A stretch of 42,954 nt of DNA, from NCBI GenBank assembly GCA_017427485.1, contig JAFRSR010000304.1, positions 1 through 42,954 on the forward strand, written 5' to 3'. This DNA comes from Kiritimatiellia bacterium. GTDB lineage: Bacteria > Verrucomicrobiota > Kiritimatiellia > RFP12 > UBA1067. Below, piece after piece: positions 9,601 through 18,145 of this stretch. Each line of letters begins with the position of its first letter. Positions within the stretch are counted from its first letter, which is position 1. The notes under the pieces are model-generated. The model worked only from the letters and a program-made list of their open reading frames with translations. It was not told the DNA's origin and ran no database searches. A program made the translations under genes and the position numbers.

Positions 9601-12600
9601 TGCTGGCTCGTCGCCGTGGAGCTGCCGAACGTGTAGCCCGTGCCGCGCTTGCGCCCGAGGCCGGGCTGCCAGACGCCGCCCCGGAAGTAGATGTACGACT
9701 CGCCCGTCGTGTGCGCGATCTCGCGGAGCGTCTTCAGCGTGCCGCCCGCGTTGAGGAAGAACTTCTGCGGGTGCGCCGTCGACGCCTTGCCGAGGGTGAA
9801 CGTGTTGGAGACGACGAGCGTGCCGCCGTCGTTCACGTGGATCTCGCCGGGCGCGGAACCCGCCTGGTTGCCCAGGACGATGTCCTTCGCCGTGAACGTG
9901 CCGCCGTTGATGACGATGCTGTAGGCAACGTCCACTTCCGATGTCACCGCCTGGTAGCCCATGTAGTAGGCGCCCCGGCAGTTGAACGCGCCGCCGTTCA
10001 GCGTCAGCGAGGCCGACGTCGTATGGACGAACGTTCCGTCGTGGCCCATGTTGACCTGCGACACGCTGAAGGTTCCGCCGTTGATCGTCAGCTTCGCCTC
10101 AAGTCCCTCCGGCGGCGTGGTCGCGGGCATGCCGCAGTAGAACGGGAAGTAGAGGGCCGATCCGCTGTAGAACGAGCCGTTGTTCATCACGATCTCGCCT
10201 GCGGTTTCCATCGAGCCTTCCGTCACGGCCGAACGCTGACCGATCGAGAATCCATTGGGGAGCGTCACCATCGGCGCGTCATCGTCGTCCCCGACCGTGC
10301 CGATCACCACGCGGCCCTCGCTCACCATCAGGTTCTTGAGCGCCGTCGTCGGCCCGTCGCCATTCGCCTGGATGCCGTTCGACAGCGCGGCGACGCCAAA
10401 CGCGTCCTTGGGGTTGGATCCCGAATGGGCGTTGTCAACGTTGCCGAGCTGGAACGTGCCGTTGCCCTTCAGGATCAGGTCGCCCGCGCCCTTCTTCATG
10501 ATCGCGCCCGCGCCCGTCACGGCGCCGAGCAACGTGATGTCGTTGTCCGTGCGCAGCACGCCGCCGTGCCCTGCCCCCGCGTTGATGTAGAGTCCGGCAA
10601 TGGTCGCGTCGGATCCCGTGTAGTGGAGCGTGCCGGGGCCGAGCGTGAGCCATCCGGGATTCGTCGCCGCGAAGGAGATGTCGGAGATCGTCGTGAGGCC
10701 GCTGCCTGCGGTGAGCGGGCCGGTAAAGCCCGCGAGCGAGTCGCCGAGCACCACCGTGCCGCCGCCGGCGTCGGTGGGGTTCGTGGTGACGGACCGCTTG
10801 CCGGCCGTGTCCTCAGCCCCCACGATCGCCGTCGTGCCGGCGTCCGTGGGCACCACGAGGTCGAGCGGCGAGACCTGTTCGCTCGCCTCCTCCTCGTCGC
10901 CGTCGTTGACGTTCAGCACGAGCGCCGCCGTGTCCCCTTCCGTCCTCACGTCGAACGAATAGATGAAGCCCTTCGCCGGCGCGTTCGCCCATGTCGCACG
11001 CGAGGCGATGGTGGCGAGGTCCGCAGCCGTGGAGGCGGGTCCGATGAGAATCGGATACGTGCCGGCGGCCGCGAGGTCCGTGCCGGTCGCAAGCCCCGTC
11101 CCCGTGGCAGTCATCGACGAGAAGAGTTTGAACGCGACGGCCGTGCCGGCGCCGAGGGTGAATTCGTCCGCCGTGATCGTCCTGTCCGCGAGGACGTCCA
11201 GCGTCGCCGTGCCGGCCGTGCCGCCCACGCCGAACGTGAGCGAACCGACCGACTGGCTCGCGCTGGCCAGCACGAGGCGTCCGCCGGCCGCGATCATGAG
11301 GTCGGTGCTCATCGGCAACATGCCCCCGACGCCGAGCTCGCACACGCCGCCGTTCTCGATGACCGTCGGGCCGTCCCAGTGTTGCGACGCGAGGAACCGG
11401 AAGCCGGAGTTCTTGGTGGCGTTCATCGTGCGGATCGTCATGCCCTGCGCCACCTCGCCCGGATGGCTGTTCGTGGCCGTGAACGAGCAGTTGACCGTCA
11501 GCATCCTGTTGGCCGTCGCGCCGCTGCCGGTGCGGAAGATAGCCCCGCGCGTGCCGATGCACGCCGTGGTGAGGTCGGCCTTGATCCAGTTCACGTTCCC
11601 GTCCGCGCGCTGTTCGGCGATGCCGCCGTCGAAGAGGACGTGCATCTCGCATCCCGCGCCCGTGCCGTTCTTGTACAGCGCGTTGTTGCGGTAGAGGCCG
11701 CCGTCCAGCACGTTGAGGTTCACCGTCACGTTCGTGCGGCTGCCTTGGATGTAGAAGCCCGTCACGTCGAAGGTGCCGTTCGAGCACACCGTCACGTCGG
11801 CATGGCGCGGATCGGCGAAGTCGCCGCTCAGCTTGTTTCCGAACACCATCGAACTGCCGGACGTGTTGCAGGCGCTCTTGATAATGAACGTGCCGCCGTC
11901 CACGAAGATGCGCGCGTCCGCGCCCGGATCGTCGCAGAAGCCGATCCGGCTCGTGTTGTACATCCGCAGTTCGCCGCCATGCACCTCGATAAAGGGGCAC
12001 GTCCGCAACCGGATCGGCTGGTTGCCGTTCTTCGGATACAGTCGGTCGGCTCCAGAGTAGAGGCTCTTGTGCACGTGCAGGAGACCGCCGTTCACGATGA
12101 TGCCGGAAGACGGCCGCCCGTTTGGCGTCGTCGTCTCGAAGCCGTTGCCGTTGCCGAGCGCGGTCCACTGGTGGAAATGCACCGTGCCGCCGTCCATCTG
12201 GAAGATCGCGCTCTTCTCCTGTCCACCGTTCGGGTTCGTGGGATCGACGGTCGTGCCGCCGATCCGGATCGCTTGGCAGGGACCGTCGTTGAAGTGCCAG
12301 GTGCCGGACTTCACCACCACCTTGCCTTCGAGGATCGAGAAGCCGGACACGCCCACCGTCGCGCTGTCTCCGTTCGCGTTCGGCGCATAGACGCCGTATG
12401 CGTCGGCCTGCGAGAAGCCGGCGCCGTTGCGTGCGACCCAGTGCGTGCCCGCGCGGTCGAGCGTGAGCGTGCCGGGGCCCGTCTTCACGAAGCCGCCCTG
12501 CTCCCAGAAGAACTCGCCGGTGAGGGTGAGGTCGTTCTGGATGTCGAACGTCGTCGTCTGCATCCAGGAAGTGCCGATGTTCGCGATGTCGCGGCTGAAC

Positions 12601-13673
12601 ACGCTGCCGTTCGCCCCCGCGTAGCGGAACGTGCCGGGGCCGACGAGGAGCATGCCGTCGCCGCCGAGCGAGCCGACCGCGCTGTTGTTGACGAAGCGCG
12701 ACGTGGCGAGCGTGCCGCGCATGAGGTAGGTGTCGCCCAGATACGAGTTGGCGGGCGAGAACGTGACGATGCCGCCGGAGCCGTCGTTCACGAGCACGTT
12801 CCCTTCGCCGCCGAACGCGGGGACGGACAGCGCCACGCCGTCGCCCGGCGTGAACGACCGCGCCCCTTCGCGGAGCGCCGGATCCGCCGCCTGCTCAATG
12901 ATGCGCGCCGAGGCGAGGATGAGCGGATCGCCCTGCGGGTCGTCCGTGATGTCGCCCCCGCACGTGAGCGGCGTCGCCGTGTCGGAGGTGAACGTCTCGC
13001 CCGTCATGATGTCCTTGAGGCCGATGTCATCGCCGCTCTTCCACGGGAGATAATAGTGGATAAGCCGCCCCGACTCCCAGATTTGGAACGAGTAGAGCCG
13101 GATCCAGCTATTATTCGAATATCTTGACGGTCCCGTGCGGCTTGCGAAGAGGGCAAGGGGATAGATGGCCGTCTTGGTACGGGTCCGAGTCCATCTGCTG
13201 GCATCAAGTTTCGCAAGGACGGCATTGATGCTCGCGTAATCGCGTGTCCAGTACTTGTCTCCCGTCCAGTTGTTCGTCACCGTCACATAGTAGTCGTTAT
13301 ATCCGTCCAACACGAACAGCGTGCGGGACATCTGGACAGTTGTCCCCGACGAACTCCAGTTTCCCTCGCCGTCCTGGAATCCCCAGGAGAGGTTGCCGGC
13401 GCCGTCCGTCGATCCGGAGTTATAGGCCGAAAGCGTCAGGTAGTTTCGATCGAATGTGTTGTTTACCTTCTGCACTTCCGTACCGAAGATGCGCTTCTGC
13501 TGCTTCAGCTGCGTGAACTGGAAATCCACCACGATCTTCGTGTTGGGGTTCGGGTAGTAGCCGGTGTCGATGGCCTGCGCCCCCGACGACTCGATGTAGG
13601 CGTCGGCGCCAGCCGCCGACAAGGCCATCATGCCGGCGATTGCCATCGCCGCAACGCGCATCATCTGCTTCAT
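6648..13673 (-). CDS. Giant secreted autotransporter-associated beta-strand repeat protein
   Basis: 2341 residues. A Sec signal peptide (MKQMMRVAAMAIAGMMALSA, cleavage near GADA) is followed by a LamG-like head beginning YIESSGAQAIDTGYYPNPNT, a motif of concanavalin-like surface domains. The rest is a long run of beta-strand units rich in NGG-T-F and DG-GT motifs, with classical PATR units such as NTYTGDTVVEEGTLAI near the C-terminus, a pattern of right-handed beta-helix passengers. There is no C-terminal beta-barrel; it ends GLRLIIR, like two other secreted proteins here. I infer a surface or released adhesin or fibre protein. The start is the ATG after AAAAAGGAGCAGAAC, a leader shared with the GH31 gene; an extended -10 box lies at 13716-13721. 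Large antisense frames over it are GC shadows. Confidence 0.88.
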   Translation of the reverse strand: MKQMMRVAAMAIAGMMALSAAGADAYIESSGAQAIDTGYYPNPNTKIVVDFQFTQLKQQKRIFGTEVQKVNNTFDRNYLTLSAYNSGSTDGAGNLSWGFQDGEGNWSSSGTTVQMSRTLFVLDGYNDYYVTVTNNWTGDKYWTRDYASINAVLAKLDASRWTRTRTKTAIYPLALFASRTGPSRYSNNSWIRLYSFQIWESGRLIHYYLPWKSGDDIGLKDIMTGETFTSDTATPLTCGGDITDDPQGDPLILASARIIEQAADPALREGARSFTPGDGVALSVPAFGGEGNVLVNDGSGGIVTFSPANSYLGDTYLMRGTLATSRFVNNSAVGSLGGDGMLLVGPGTFRYAGANGSVFSRDIANIGTSWMQTTTFDIQNDLTLTGEFFWEQGGFVKTGPGTLTLDRAGTHWVARNGAGFSQADAYGVYAPNANGDSATVGVSGFSILEGKVVVKSGTWHFNDGPCQAIRIGGTTVDPTNPNGGQEKSAIFQMDGGTVHFHQWTALGNGNGFETTTPNGRPSSGIIVNGGLLHVHKSLYSGADRLYPKNGNQPIRLRTCPFIEVHGGELRMYNTSRIGFCDDPGADARIFVDGGTFIIKSACNTSGSSMVFGNKLSGDFADPRHADVTVCSNGTFDVTGFYIQGSRTNVTVNLNVLDGGLYRNNALYKNGTGAGCEMHVLFDGGIAEQRADGNVNWIKADLTTACIGTRGAIFRTGSGATANRMLTVNCSFTATNSHPGEVAQGMTIRTMNATKNSGFRFLASQHWDGPTVIENGGVCELGVGGMLPMSTDLMIAAGGRLVLASASQSVGSLTFGVGGTAGTATLDVLADRTITADEFTLGAGTAVAFKLFSSMTATGTGLATGTDLAAAGTYPILIGPASTAADLATIASRATWANAPAKGFIYSFDVRTEGDTAALVLNVNDGDEEEASEQVSPLDLVVPTDAGTTAIVGAEDTAGKRSVTTNPTDAGGGTVVLGDSLAGFTGPLTAGSGLTTISDISFAATNPGWLTLGPGTLHYTGSDATIAGLYINAGAGHGGVLRTDNDITLLGAVTGAGAIMKKGAGDLILKGNGTFQLGNVDNAHSGSNPKDAFGVAALSNGIQANGDGPTTALKNLMVSEGRVVIGTVGDDDDAPMVTLPNGFSIGQRSAVTEGSMETAGEIVMNNGSFYSGSALYFPFYCGMPATTPPEGLEAKLTINGGTFSVSQVNMGHDGTFVHTTSASLTLNGGAFNCRGAYYMGYQAVTSEVDVAYSIVINGGTFTAKDIVLGNQAGSAPGEIHVNDGGTLVVSNTFTLGKASTAHPQKFFLNAGGTLKTLREIAHTTGESYIYFRGGVWQPGLGRKRGTGYTFGSSTATSQHTGVYLGAGGLTVDLGAYWVESGEDGAAFEIRQPFLHDPDCAGDDGGITFRGARTTILRNQMNGSTFTGPVTAEEGAVIGVANGRTFLDKTFVMKPGTGFRASDTYMHVNHLTLGEAGGTEPVTFDFCADRAEIGVVVSNELAVLSPVTVAFHRPGGSSNITGMQTGTYPVLIYPANLDDEGILEKFVPNARFPEYAMTYAKEDLPADSAWPGWKQITVTVTAAAATAGTTWLDGTAGGAWSDGTKWDGGVAPNGTNTLPVFVAATAADVPVTVDADVTAGRITLQGASETSGYALSGGTINLHHKDFKTPPSITALTGTHTVDADVTTDDEYARSNETYANGGYTGAVAFFAQSNATLVVNGAVTVDPKRPVLVNPFGEGGGTTRFNGTLGSCAGIWTHSGTLEMDDMSTLEGKTLTIKDGTFRFTGQEGYTTAKLVTTPSSDTRASIIRTDGDLVIAGQVNSTIGSLLKSGSGRLIFSCPGGTSITNRIGYNGGNTSWNSTGASWHWPKNGDNSKKQSCGALSIDEGEVVLAGENTLYHIANNGTARDCFIGANDRGWGYTTNYAALTVLSGTVRGPWVYLGHTFNRGKDANGNLIPTYSFYNQYGGDVTFTAFCFGYDISDYNTAVQATANLYGGTLNVTTTMRFGQTYNKTGINPPHATFNVYGGTYNHTDTTATKGTRMGYLTNKADGEKTLSRGTDATLNIYGGAYNEVELIHMGCNATTSRLNLHGGVLKAENIILDTSTTTSYCFFAGGSAYIYWNGGMYAPVGTAAADRTLTGLTEVLVSTNGAVVTTAELAGESYTIAQPLLHDPDLADEADGGFVKKGAKPLALTGANTYTGDTVVEEGTLAIPVGADASALPANSAVVVAEGATLEMASGTAARVGTLRFDMGTTNGTLVGFAPAANGALYVTGVGEAQRKGLEMPVTVTDAQQPNKLTRWAVYVDGDLDDTISAFVRKKANSETEYTIILDGKQGLRLIIR

Positions 13674-13715
13674 GTTCTGCTCCTTTTTGGCGTAAACAAC
13701 TCTTCCACGGCTGTA

Positions 13716-13721
13716 AGTATA
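13716..13721 (-). promoter_or_regulatory. Extended -10 promoter of the 2341-residue protein gene
   Basis: TATACT preceded by TGTGA on the minus strand, about 43 bases before the ATG at 13673. No -35 hexamer is evident. The same TGTGRTATACT form occurs before the GH31 gene. Confidence 0.55.
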
Positions 13722-13780
13722 TCACATTTCAGCCGGTTTGTGGAACATCGGAGCAACGGGCGAGACGTCCGTTGTCCCGA

Positions 13781-13799
13781 AGCCGCCAAGATGGCGGCT
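13781..13799 (-). terminator. Stem-loop after the GH16 gene
   Basis: AGCCGCCA (13781-13788) and TGGCGGCT (13792-13799) form a perfect 8-bp stem with a 3-base loop, 8 bases past the TAG of the GH16 gene. It lacks a clear U-tract, so it is either a weak or factor-assisted terminator or an mRNA 3'-end stabiliser. Confidence 0.5.
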
Positions 13800-13806
13800 C
13801 TCCATG

Positions 13807-16800
13807 CTACCGGAAGAGGATGTGGAAGCCGACGCGGAGGTCCGTAAGCGCGAAGGTGAGGAACGCGGCGTCTGACACCGTGTCGTGCGAGGCCTTGATC
13901 CAGTCCGCCGAGCGCACGACCTTCGAGATGCGCAGCTCGTCCACCTTGCCGGGGAAATTGCGCGAATCGCCCACGTGGAAGTTGCCGAGGTGCAGATCGG
14001 CCGCGCCGGCGTTGATCTTCTTCACGGAACAGGTGTTCGCGCCCGACGAGACGCCGTCCTTGTAGCCACGGATGTAGCCTGCGTCGAATGTGTACGCCTG
14101 ATGCGTCCAGGCGTTCACCGCCGGGGTGATCACCGAGGCGCCGAAGCTATGCGCGGTGTTGTTGGACGAAACGTAGATCGACGTCGTCGAACCGGTGTCG
14201 TAGATCTGGTACGACGCCTGGTTGGCGTATGCCGTGCGCTTCGAAAGGAGCGCCGAGTTCCTGTCGCCGCTTGTCGGACGGTTCGTCACGAACGTCCACG
14301 CCTCGAACGTGCACTGTGTGAACCCGTCAAGGGCGTCGTGGTCCGGCGCGTTGACGACCCTGCTTTTTTGGGGCGCGCCGAAATCGACCGACCCGCCCAC
14401 GATTCCCTCCGCCGCGTAGCCGATGCCCGTGCCGCTCTGCGAGGTGAAGTCGGACGACGCCCCGCTCGACTCCTTCAGCGGCAGGGCGCTCTCGCCGAGA
14501 TGCCACACGCCCACGTAGTCGCCGTCCCAGACGCGTTCGACGGAGGGCGTGTCGGGCTGCGCGCAGTCGTAGAGGGCGACGATCCGCGTCCCGGCCGCGA
14601 GCGCCGGCACCTTCACCCACACGCAGAATGTCCCGCCCTCGTCCCACGTGTCGATCTCATGCGGGATGAGTTTGCCGTCCGCGTCCGTGAACCGCAGGTC
14701 GCCGCCGCGGGGCAGACGGAAATCGGAATAGCTGAACCGCGCGATGCCGGTCGAGAGGCGGACGAGCACAGGGAAGTTCGTGAGCGTCGAGCCCGCGTAT
14801 CCGGCCACTTCCATCACGATTTTCTTGCCGTACGCCCTTTCGTCAACCGTGCCGTCGGCCGCGCCGGCGGCGAACGCCAGCTCGTCGACGACGGGCCCGG
14901 CGGCGGAGGCGGCGAGCTTCAGCGTGCCGCCGTTCACCTCGGCGGGCGCGGTGAGGCAGACCGGCGAAGCAACCGTGAGCGTGCCCGCGCCCGACTTCAC
15001 CAGCCCCGCGATCGTCGAGGGGGACGCCGCGCTGCCGCCCGTGATGGACTGGTCGTCCGCGCCGTCGAACGTCAGCTTCGGAAGCGCCGCCGGCACGTCG
15101 TCCATGAAGGCGAGCCGCGCGCTGTTGGTGAACGTGACGGCCGTCGCGTGCGGGAACACCGCCGCGCCGTTCCACACGCCGATGCCGCCACCGCCCGCGA
15201 GGATCGGCTGGACGGCGTTGGCTGCGCTCTTGCCGTTCACGAACACCTCGCCGGAGAACGTGTTCGTCGCGCTGAGGAGATTCAGCCAGCCCGGCCCCGA
15301 GGAGATCGTCCCGTATCCCGAAACCGGCCCCTTCAGCGTGATGGTGGTGTTCGAGACGCCGGCGGCCGCGCCGGCGTAGTCCGCGACCTTCATGGTGCCG
15401 GCGACCACGATGGGACCGTCCCACGACGGGTAGGTGATGGTCTCCGGCTTGCGGTTGATGTTGCCGCGGAGAGCGAAGGACGATCCGGTGATCGTCCACC
15501 CCGGGGCGGAGACGAGCTTCTTGAAATTGAAGGCGTTGTTCGACCGGAGCGTGCCCGTGCCCAGGAACGTCGGCGCCGCAATGGTCTCAACGTTGTATTC
15601 GACGTTCTTCAGCTCGAGTTCGCCGCCGTTCGTGATGGTCGACGCAATCTCGACTCTTTTCCAAGCGGATTCGATCGTCAGCCTGTGCCAGCCGAGGTCG
15701 ATCGTCCCCGACACCAGCTTGTACAGGCCCCACGCCGTGCTGTTGACGTACAGAAGCGAATCGGCGTCCTTCAGGTTGATGTCCACGTCCGAGCCGATCG
15801 TCAGGCTGGCCGCAGGGTGGAGCACGATCTTGGCGTTGCGGCAGTTGATGCCGGGCGTCGGCTGCGCGCACGGCCCGCCGTAGAGGTTGACGGTCTTGCC
15901 GGAGAGGAAATTGTTCGGGCAGTTCGTGGCGAAGAGCGTCGCGCCGTCGAGTACGTTGATCGGGTTCGCGTTCGCCGCGCCGAGGTGGCTCGCATCCGTG
16001 ATCCGGTAGACGCCGCTCTCGACTGTGATGGCGCCCGTGTAGGACGGGATCGGCGCGCCCGTCAGCACGCCGCCGCGGATGACGATATTCGTGACGTCGG
16101 CCGTCACGAGGGAGGCGTCAAGCGTGTCCGCGGCGCCCGCCTCGACGTCGACGTAGAGCGTCCGGCCGTCGCCCCCTTCTGGCGGCGGCGCGTCGAACGT
16201 CACCGTGGCGCAGAACGCCTGGTTCGTGTGGACGCCGGACGGCTGTCCGTTCGCCTTCGGCACGGAGAGCGGCTCGGGATTCTCCGCCGACGCCATGTAG
16301 TTGGACGTCGCCCACGCGCTCTGGTACGACGGCCAGACCGACGCGTACTGGCCGATCTTGGCGTACGACGGACGCAGTTCCGCGTTGACACGGCTGTTGA
16401 GGTAGTTCCAGTTCCCCCAGCCCTCGCCCTGGATGAGCAGGATGACCTTCTCGTCCTTCATGGCGTCAAGCTTTGCAATCAGCGCGTCGAATCCAGCCGC
16501 CGCGACGCCGCCGGCGGTTCCGACGCCGTTCGTAGTGGAGACGTACGCGCCCACGACCTTGACCTTCGCGCCCGTGTCCTTCTCGACGAGCTCGGCGACC
16601 ATCGTGGAGCAGTTCGTGAAGCTATAGTCGTTCGACAAGAGGAGGGTCCCGATCGATGAATCCGACTGCGAGAAGCGTTTCTTGTTGAACAGCGCGATAC
16701 TCAGAAGCTTCTCGCGGCTGTCCCTGTCCCAATCGGTCCAGCTCCTTCCCGCGTTCGGGCTCAGGTTGACCGCAGTGTAACCGGGAACGTCCATCCACGA

Positions 16801-18057
16801 CTTGATTGCCGTGCCGCCGGTTTTGTGCTGCGGGCGTGTGAAAAACGTGACGATGTCCGGATTGTCGCGTCCCACGTACTCCCGCACCGCCGTTCCGATA
16901 TGATCGGCGTCGCTGCCGATCATGTGGCTCATATAGTAGCTCGAGCCGCTCTTGTTCCAGTTCATCTGCCAACCGCGCCACACGGTCGCCTTTACGGGAC
17001 CGGAGAGCCGCGCGCCCTCCGGCTCGGCCGTGCGCGTGACCGACTTGTTAGCCTCGGTGTTCGTGAAGATGCGGCAGTAGTCAATCTCGAAGTCCTCGCT
17101 TGTGAGGTTCAGGACAGCGGACTGGCTCATGTTTGTGACGCCGCTCCAAGTGCCGCCAAAGGCGTAGTTGAGAATGACGTACTGGGGATCGCTCCGCAGC
17201 AAGTCGTATTTCGAGTCGCGGATGTCCATTCGCTGATAGACGTGGTCATCGACGTACCAGACGAGGTCTCGCTCGTTGACGATGACGCCAATGCGGTGGA
17301 AGCCGTCGCCCCAGTGCACGCCGTCCTCCGGCACGGCGTGGCCGGAGTTTGATTCGATGGTCCTGTCGGAGTATGAATTCGGATAGACCGGCATGTGGAG
17401 CGTTCCGCCGATCCAGTCGCTGCCGTTCAGTTGCTCCATGATGTCGATTTCGCCGCCCCACGGCCAGTTGCGGTTGGAACCCATCGTCCAGAACGCCGGG
17501 AATGCGCCATCGGCTTTCGTGATCTTGGCGCGGATTTCGCACCGCCCCTTCAGGAACGCGACCTTGTTCCTCGAAACGATTCTCCCGGACGTGATCAGCG
17601 TCGAGGATTCGCGCTTGCAGGTCAACTTGAGCGTCCCGTCCGATACGGTCACATTGCCGCTCGTCGTGTACGTCTGCAGCTGATCCTGGCCGTCTTTGTC
17701 GGTGTTGATCTGCCAGTTCTTGCCGCTGCCGGCGCTGAGCGACGTTTCCGAAAACTCGTCGCTCCACGCGAGGTTGTCGTAGAGCTGGAAGTACTCGTCG
17801 AGCGAATAGGGCGTTTCGCGGACGGCAACGGACTGAGACGAGATTGACGTCGATGGCGATTTAGCGGTCTCCGCCTCGTACAGCGCCCAGCACGTGACGT
17901 CGTTTGTGACGTTCGCGAGCTTCGCCGCGCCGTCCCACGCCGAGAACGTGAAACCGCTCTCCGCCGGCGCGGCGGGCGCGGCCACCGAGCCGCCGTGCGC
18001 GACCTCCACGCGCGAAAGCACCGTGCCGTTCAGGCGGCGGAACGTCACCGTATGCAC
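13807..18057 (-). CDS. GH16 endo-beta-glucanase-like protein with beta-strand repeats and DUF2341/LamG tail
   Basis: 1416 residues from the GTG at 18057. Residues 1-62 are an InlB B-repeat/Flg_new-type unit (HTVTFRRLNGTVLS). The GH16 domain spans about 93-335 with active-site motif GGEIDIMEQL, giving E203 nucleophile, D205 and E208 acid/base, typical of laminarinases. About 355-625 is a domain I cannot assign. Then come beta-strand repeats, and from about 1125 a DUF2341 domain plus a LamG/concanavalin-like domain; the end is GFHILFR. The frame remains open upstream to ATG 18111 except for two TAG codons that fall inside what reads as a signal peptide, so the export-competent form would need amber read-through or reversion. 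TAG stop, followed by a stem-loop. Polysaccharide target is inferred from GH16 only. Confidence 0.85.
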   Translation of the reverse strand: MHTVTFRRLNGTVLSRVEVAHGGSVAAPAAPAESGFTFSAWDGAAKLANVTNDVTCWALYEAETAKSPSTSISSQSVAVRETPYSLDEYFQLYDNLAWSDEFSETSLSAGSGKNWQINTDKDGQDQLQTYTTSGNVTVSDGTLKLTCKRESSTLITSGRIVSRNKVAFLKGRCEIRAKITKADGAFPAFWTMGSNRNWPWGGEIDIMEQLNGSDWIGGTLHMPVYPNSYSDRTIESNSGHAVPEDGVHWGDGFHRIGVIVNERDLVWYVDDHVYQRMDIRDSKYDLLRSDPQYVILNYAFGGTWSGVTNMSQSAVLNLTSEDFEIDYCRIFTNTEANKSVTRTAEPEGARLSGPVKATVWRGWQMNWNKSGSSYYMSHMIGSDADHIGTAVREYVGRDNPDIVTFFTRPQHKTGGTAIKSWMDVPGYTAVNLSPNAGRSWTDWDRDSREKLLSIALFNKKRFSQSDSSIGTLLLSNDYSFTNCSTMVAELVEKDTGAKVKVVGAYVSTTNGVGTAGGVAAAGFDALIAKLDAMKDEKVILLIQGEGWGNWNYLNSRVNAELRPSYAKIGQYASVWPSYQSAWATSNYMASAENPEPLSVPKANGQPSGVHTNQAFCATVTFDAPPPEGGDGRTLYVDVEAGAADTLDASLVTADVTNIVIRGGVLTGAPIPSYTGAITVESGVYRITDASHLGAANANPINVLDGATLFATNCPNNFLSGKTVNLYGGPCAQPTPGINCRNAKIVLHPAASLTIGSDVDINLKDADSLLYVNSTAWGLYKLVSGTIDLGWHRLTIESAWKRVEIASTITNGGELELKNVEYNVETIAAPTFLGTGTLRSNNAFNFKKLVSAPGWTITGSSFALRGNINRKPETITYPSWDGPIVVAGTMKVADYAGAAAGVSNTTITLKGPVSGYGTISSGPGWLNLLSATNTFSGEVFVNGKSAANAVQPILAGGGGIGVWNGAAVFPHATAVTFTNSARLAFMDDVPAALPKLTFDGADDQSITGGSAASPSTIAGLVKSGAGTLTVASPVCLTAPAEVNGGTLKLAASAAGPVVDELAFAAGAADGTVDERAYGKKIVMEVAGYAGSTLTNFPVLVRLSTGIARFSYSDFRLPRGGDLRFTDADGKLIPHEIDTWDEGGTFCVWVKVPALAAGTRIVALYDCAQPDTPSVERVWDGDYVGVWHLGESALPLKESSGASSDFTSQSGTGIGYAAEGIVGGSVDFGAPQKSRVVNAPDHDALDGFTQCTFEAWTFVTNRPTSGDRNSALLSKRTAYANQASYQIYDTGSTTSIYVSSNNTAHSFGASVITPAVNAWTHQAYTFDAGYIRGYKDGVSSGANTCSVKKINAGAADLHLGNFHVGDSRNFPGKVDELRISKVVRSADWIKASHDTVSDAAFLTFALTDLRVGFHILFR

Positions 18058-18111
18058 ATCGGCCTACACCGCGAATGTGATGGCGCAGAGAAGCAACTAT
18101 AGTTTTTTCAT
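18058..18111 (-). other. Signal-peptide coding stretch interrupted by two in-frame TAG codons
   Basis: In frame with the GH16 gene, the ATG at 18109-18111 starts MKKL*LLLCAITFAV*ADV, where the asterisks are TAG at 18097-18099 and 18064-18066. Without the stops this is a textbook Sec signal peptide: KK charge, hydrophobic core and a small-x-Ala cleavage site right before the Flg_new-like repeat. Both stops are one substitution from sense codons such as CAG (Gln), TTG (Leu) or TCG (Ser). The mature part has no other interruption over 1400 codons. A TATACT box ends 9 bases before the ATG, which would give an almost leaderless message. Confidence 0.8.
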
Positions 18112-18119
18112 CGCCGCCT

Positions 18120-18125
18120 AGTATA
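18120..18125 (-). promoter_or_regulatory. Extended -10 box upstream of the GH16 gene
   Basis: TCGTGGTATACT on the minus strand, the same form as before the GH31 gene. It sits between two copies of ACTAGGCGGCG (about 18112-18122 and 18140-18150). Its transcription start would fall at or next to the ATG at 18111. Confidence 0.45.
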
Positions 18126-18145
18126 CCACGAATCCGCCGCGCCGC

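Noticed and set aside
7848..13127. Open frame of 1759 codons on the plus strand opposite the beta-strand giant
   Set aside because: Arg- and Ala-rich low-complexity translation, no domain or start context; it is the GC-rich shadow of a real minus-strand gene. The same holds for plus-strand frames at 13885-16659, 18149-19912, 20077-21726, 23363-25258 and 34000-35238, and for the minus frame at 40491-41843.
13807..18111. Genome-wide recoding of TAG as a sense codon
   Set aside because: At least the GH31, NhaC, GH16, serine hydrolase, RAYT and GH-A genes end in TAG at sensible domain ends, so TAG is a stop here.
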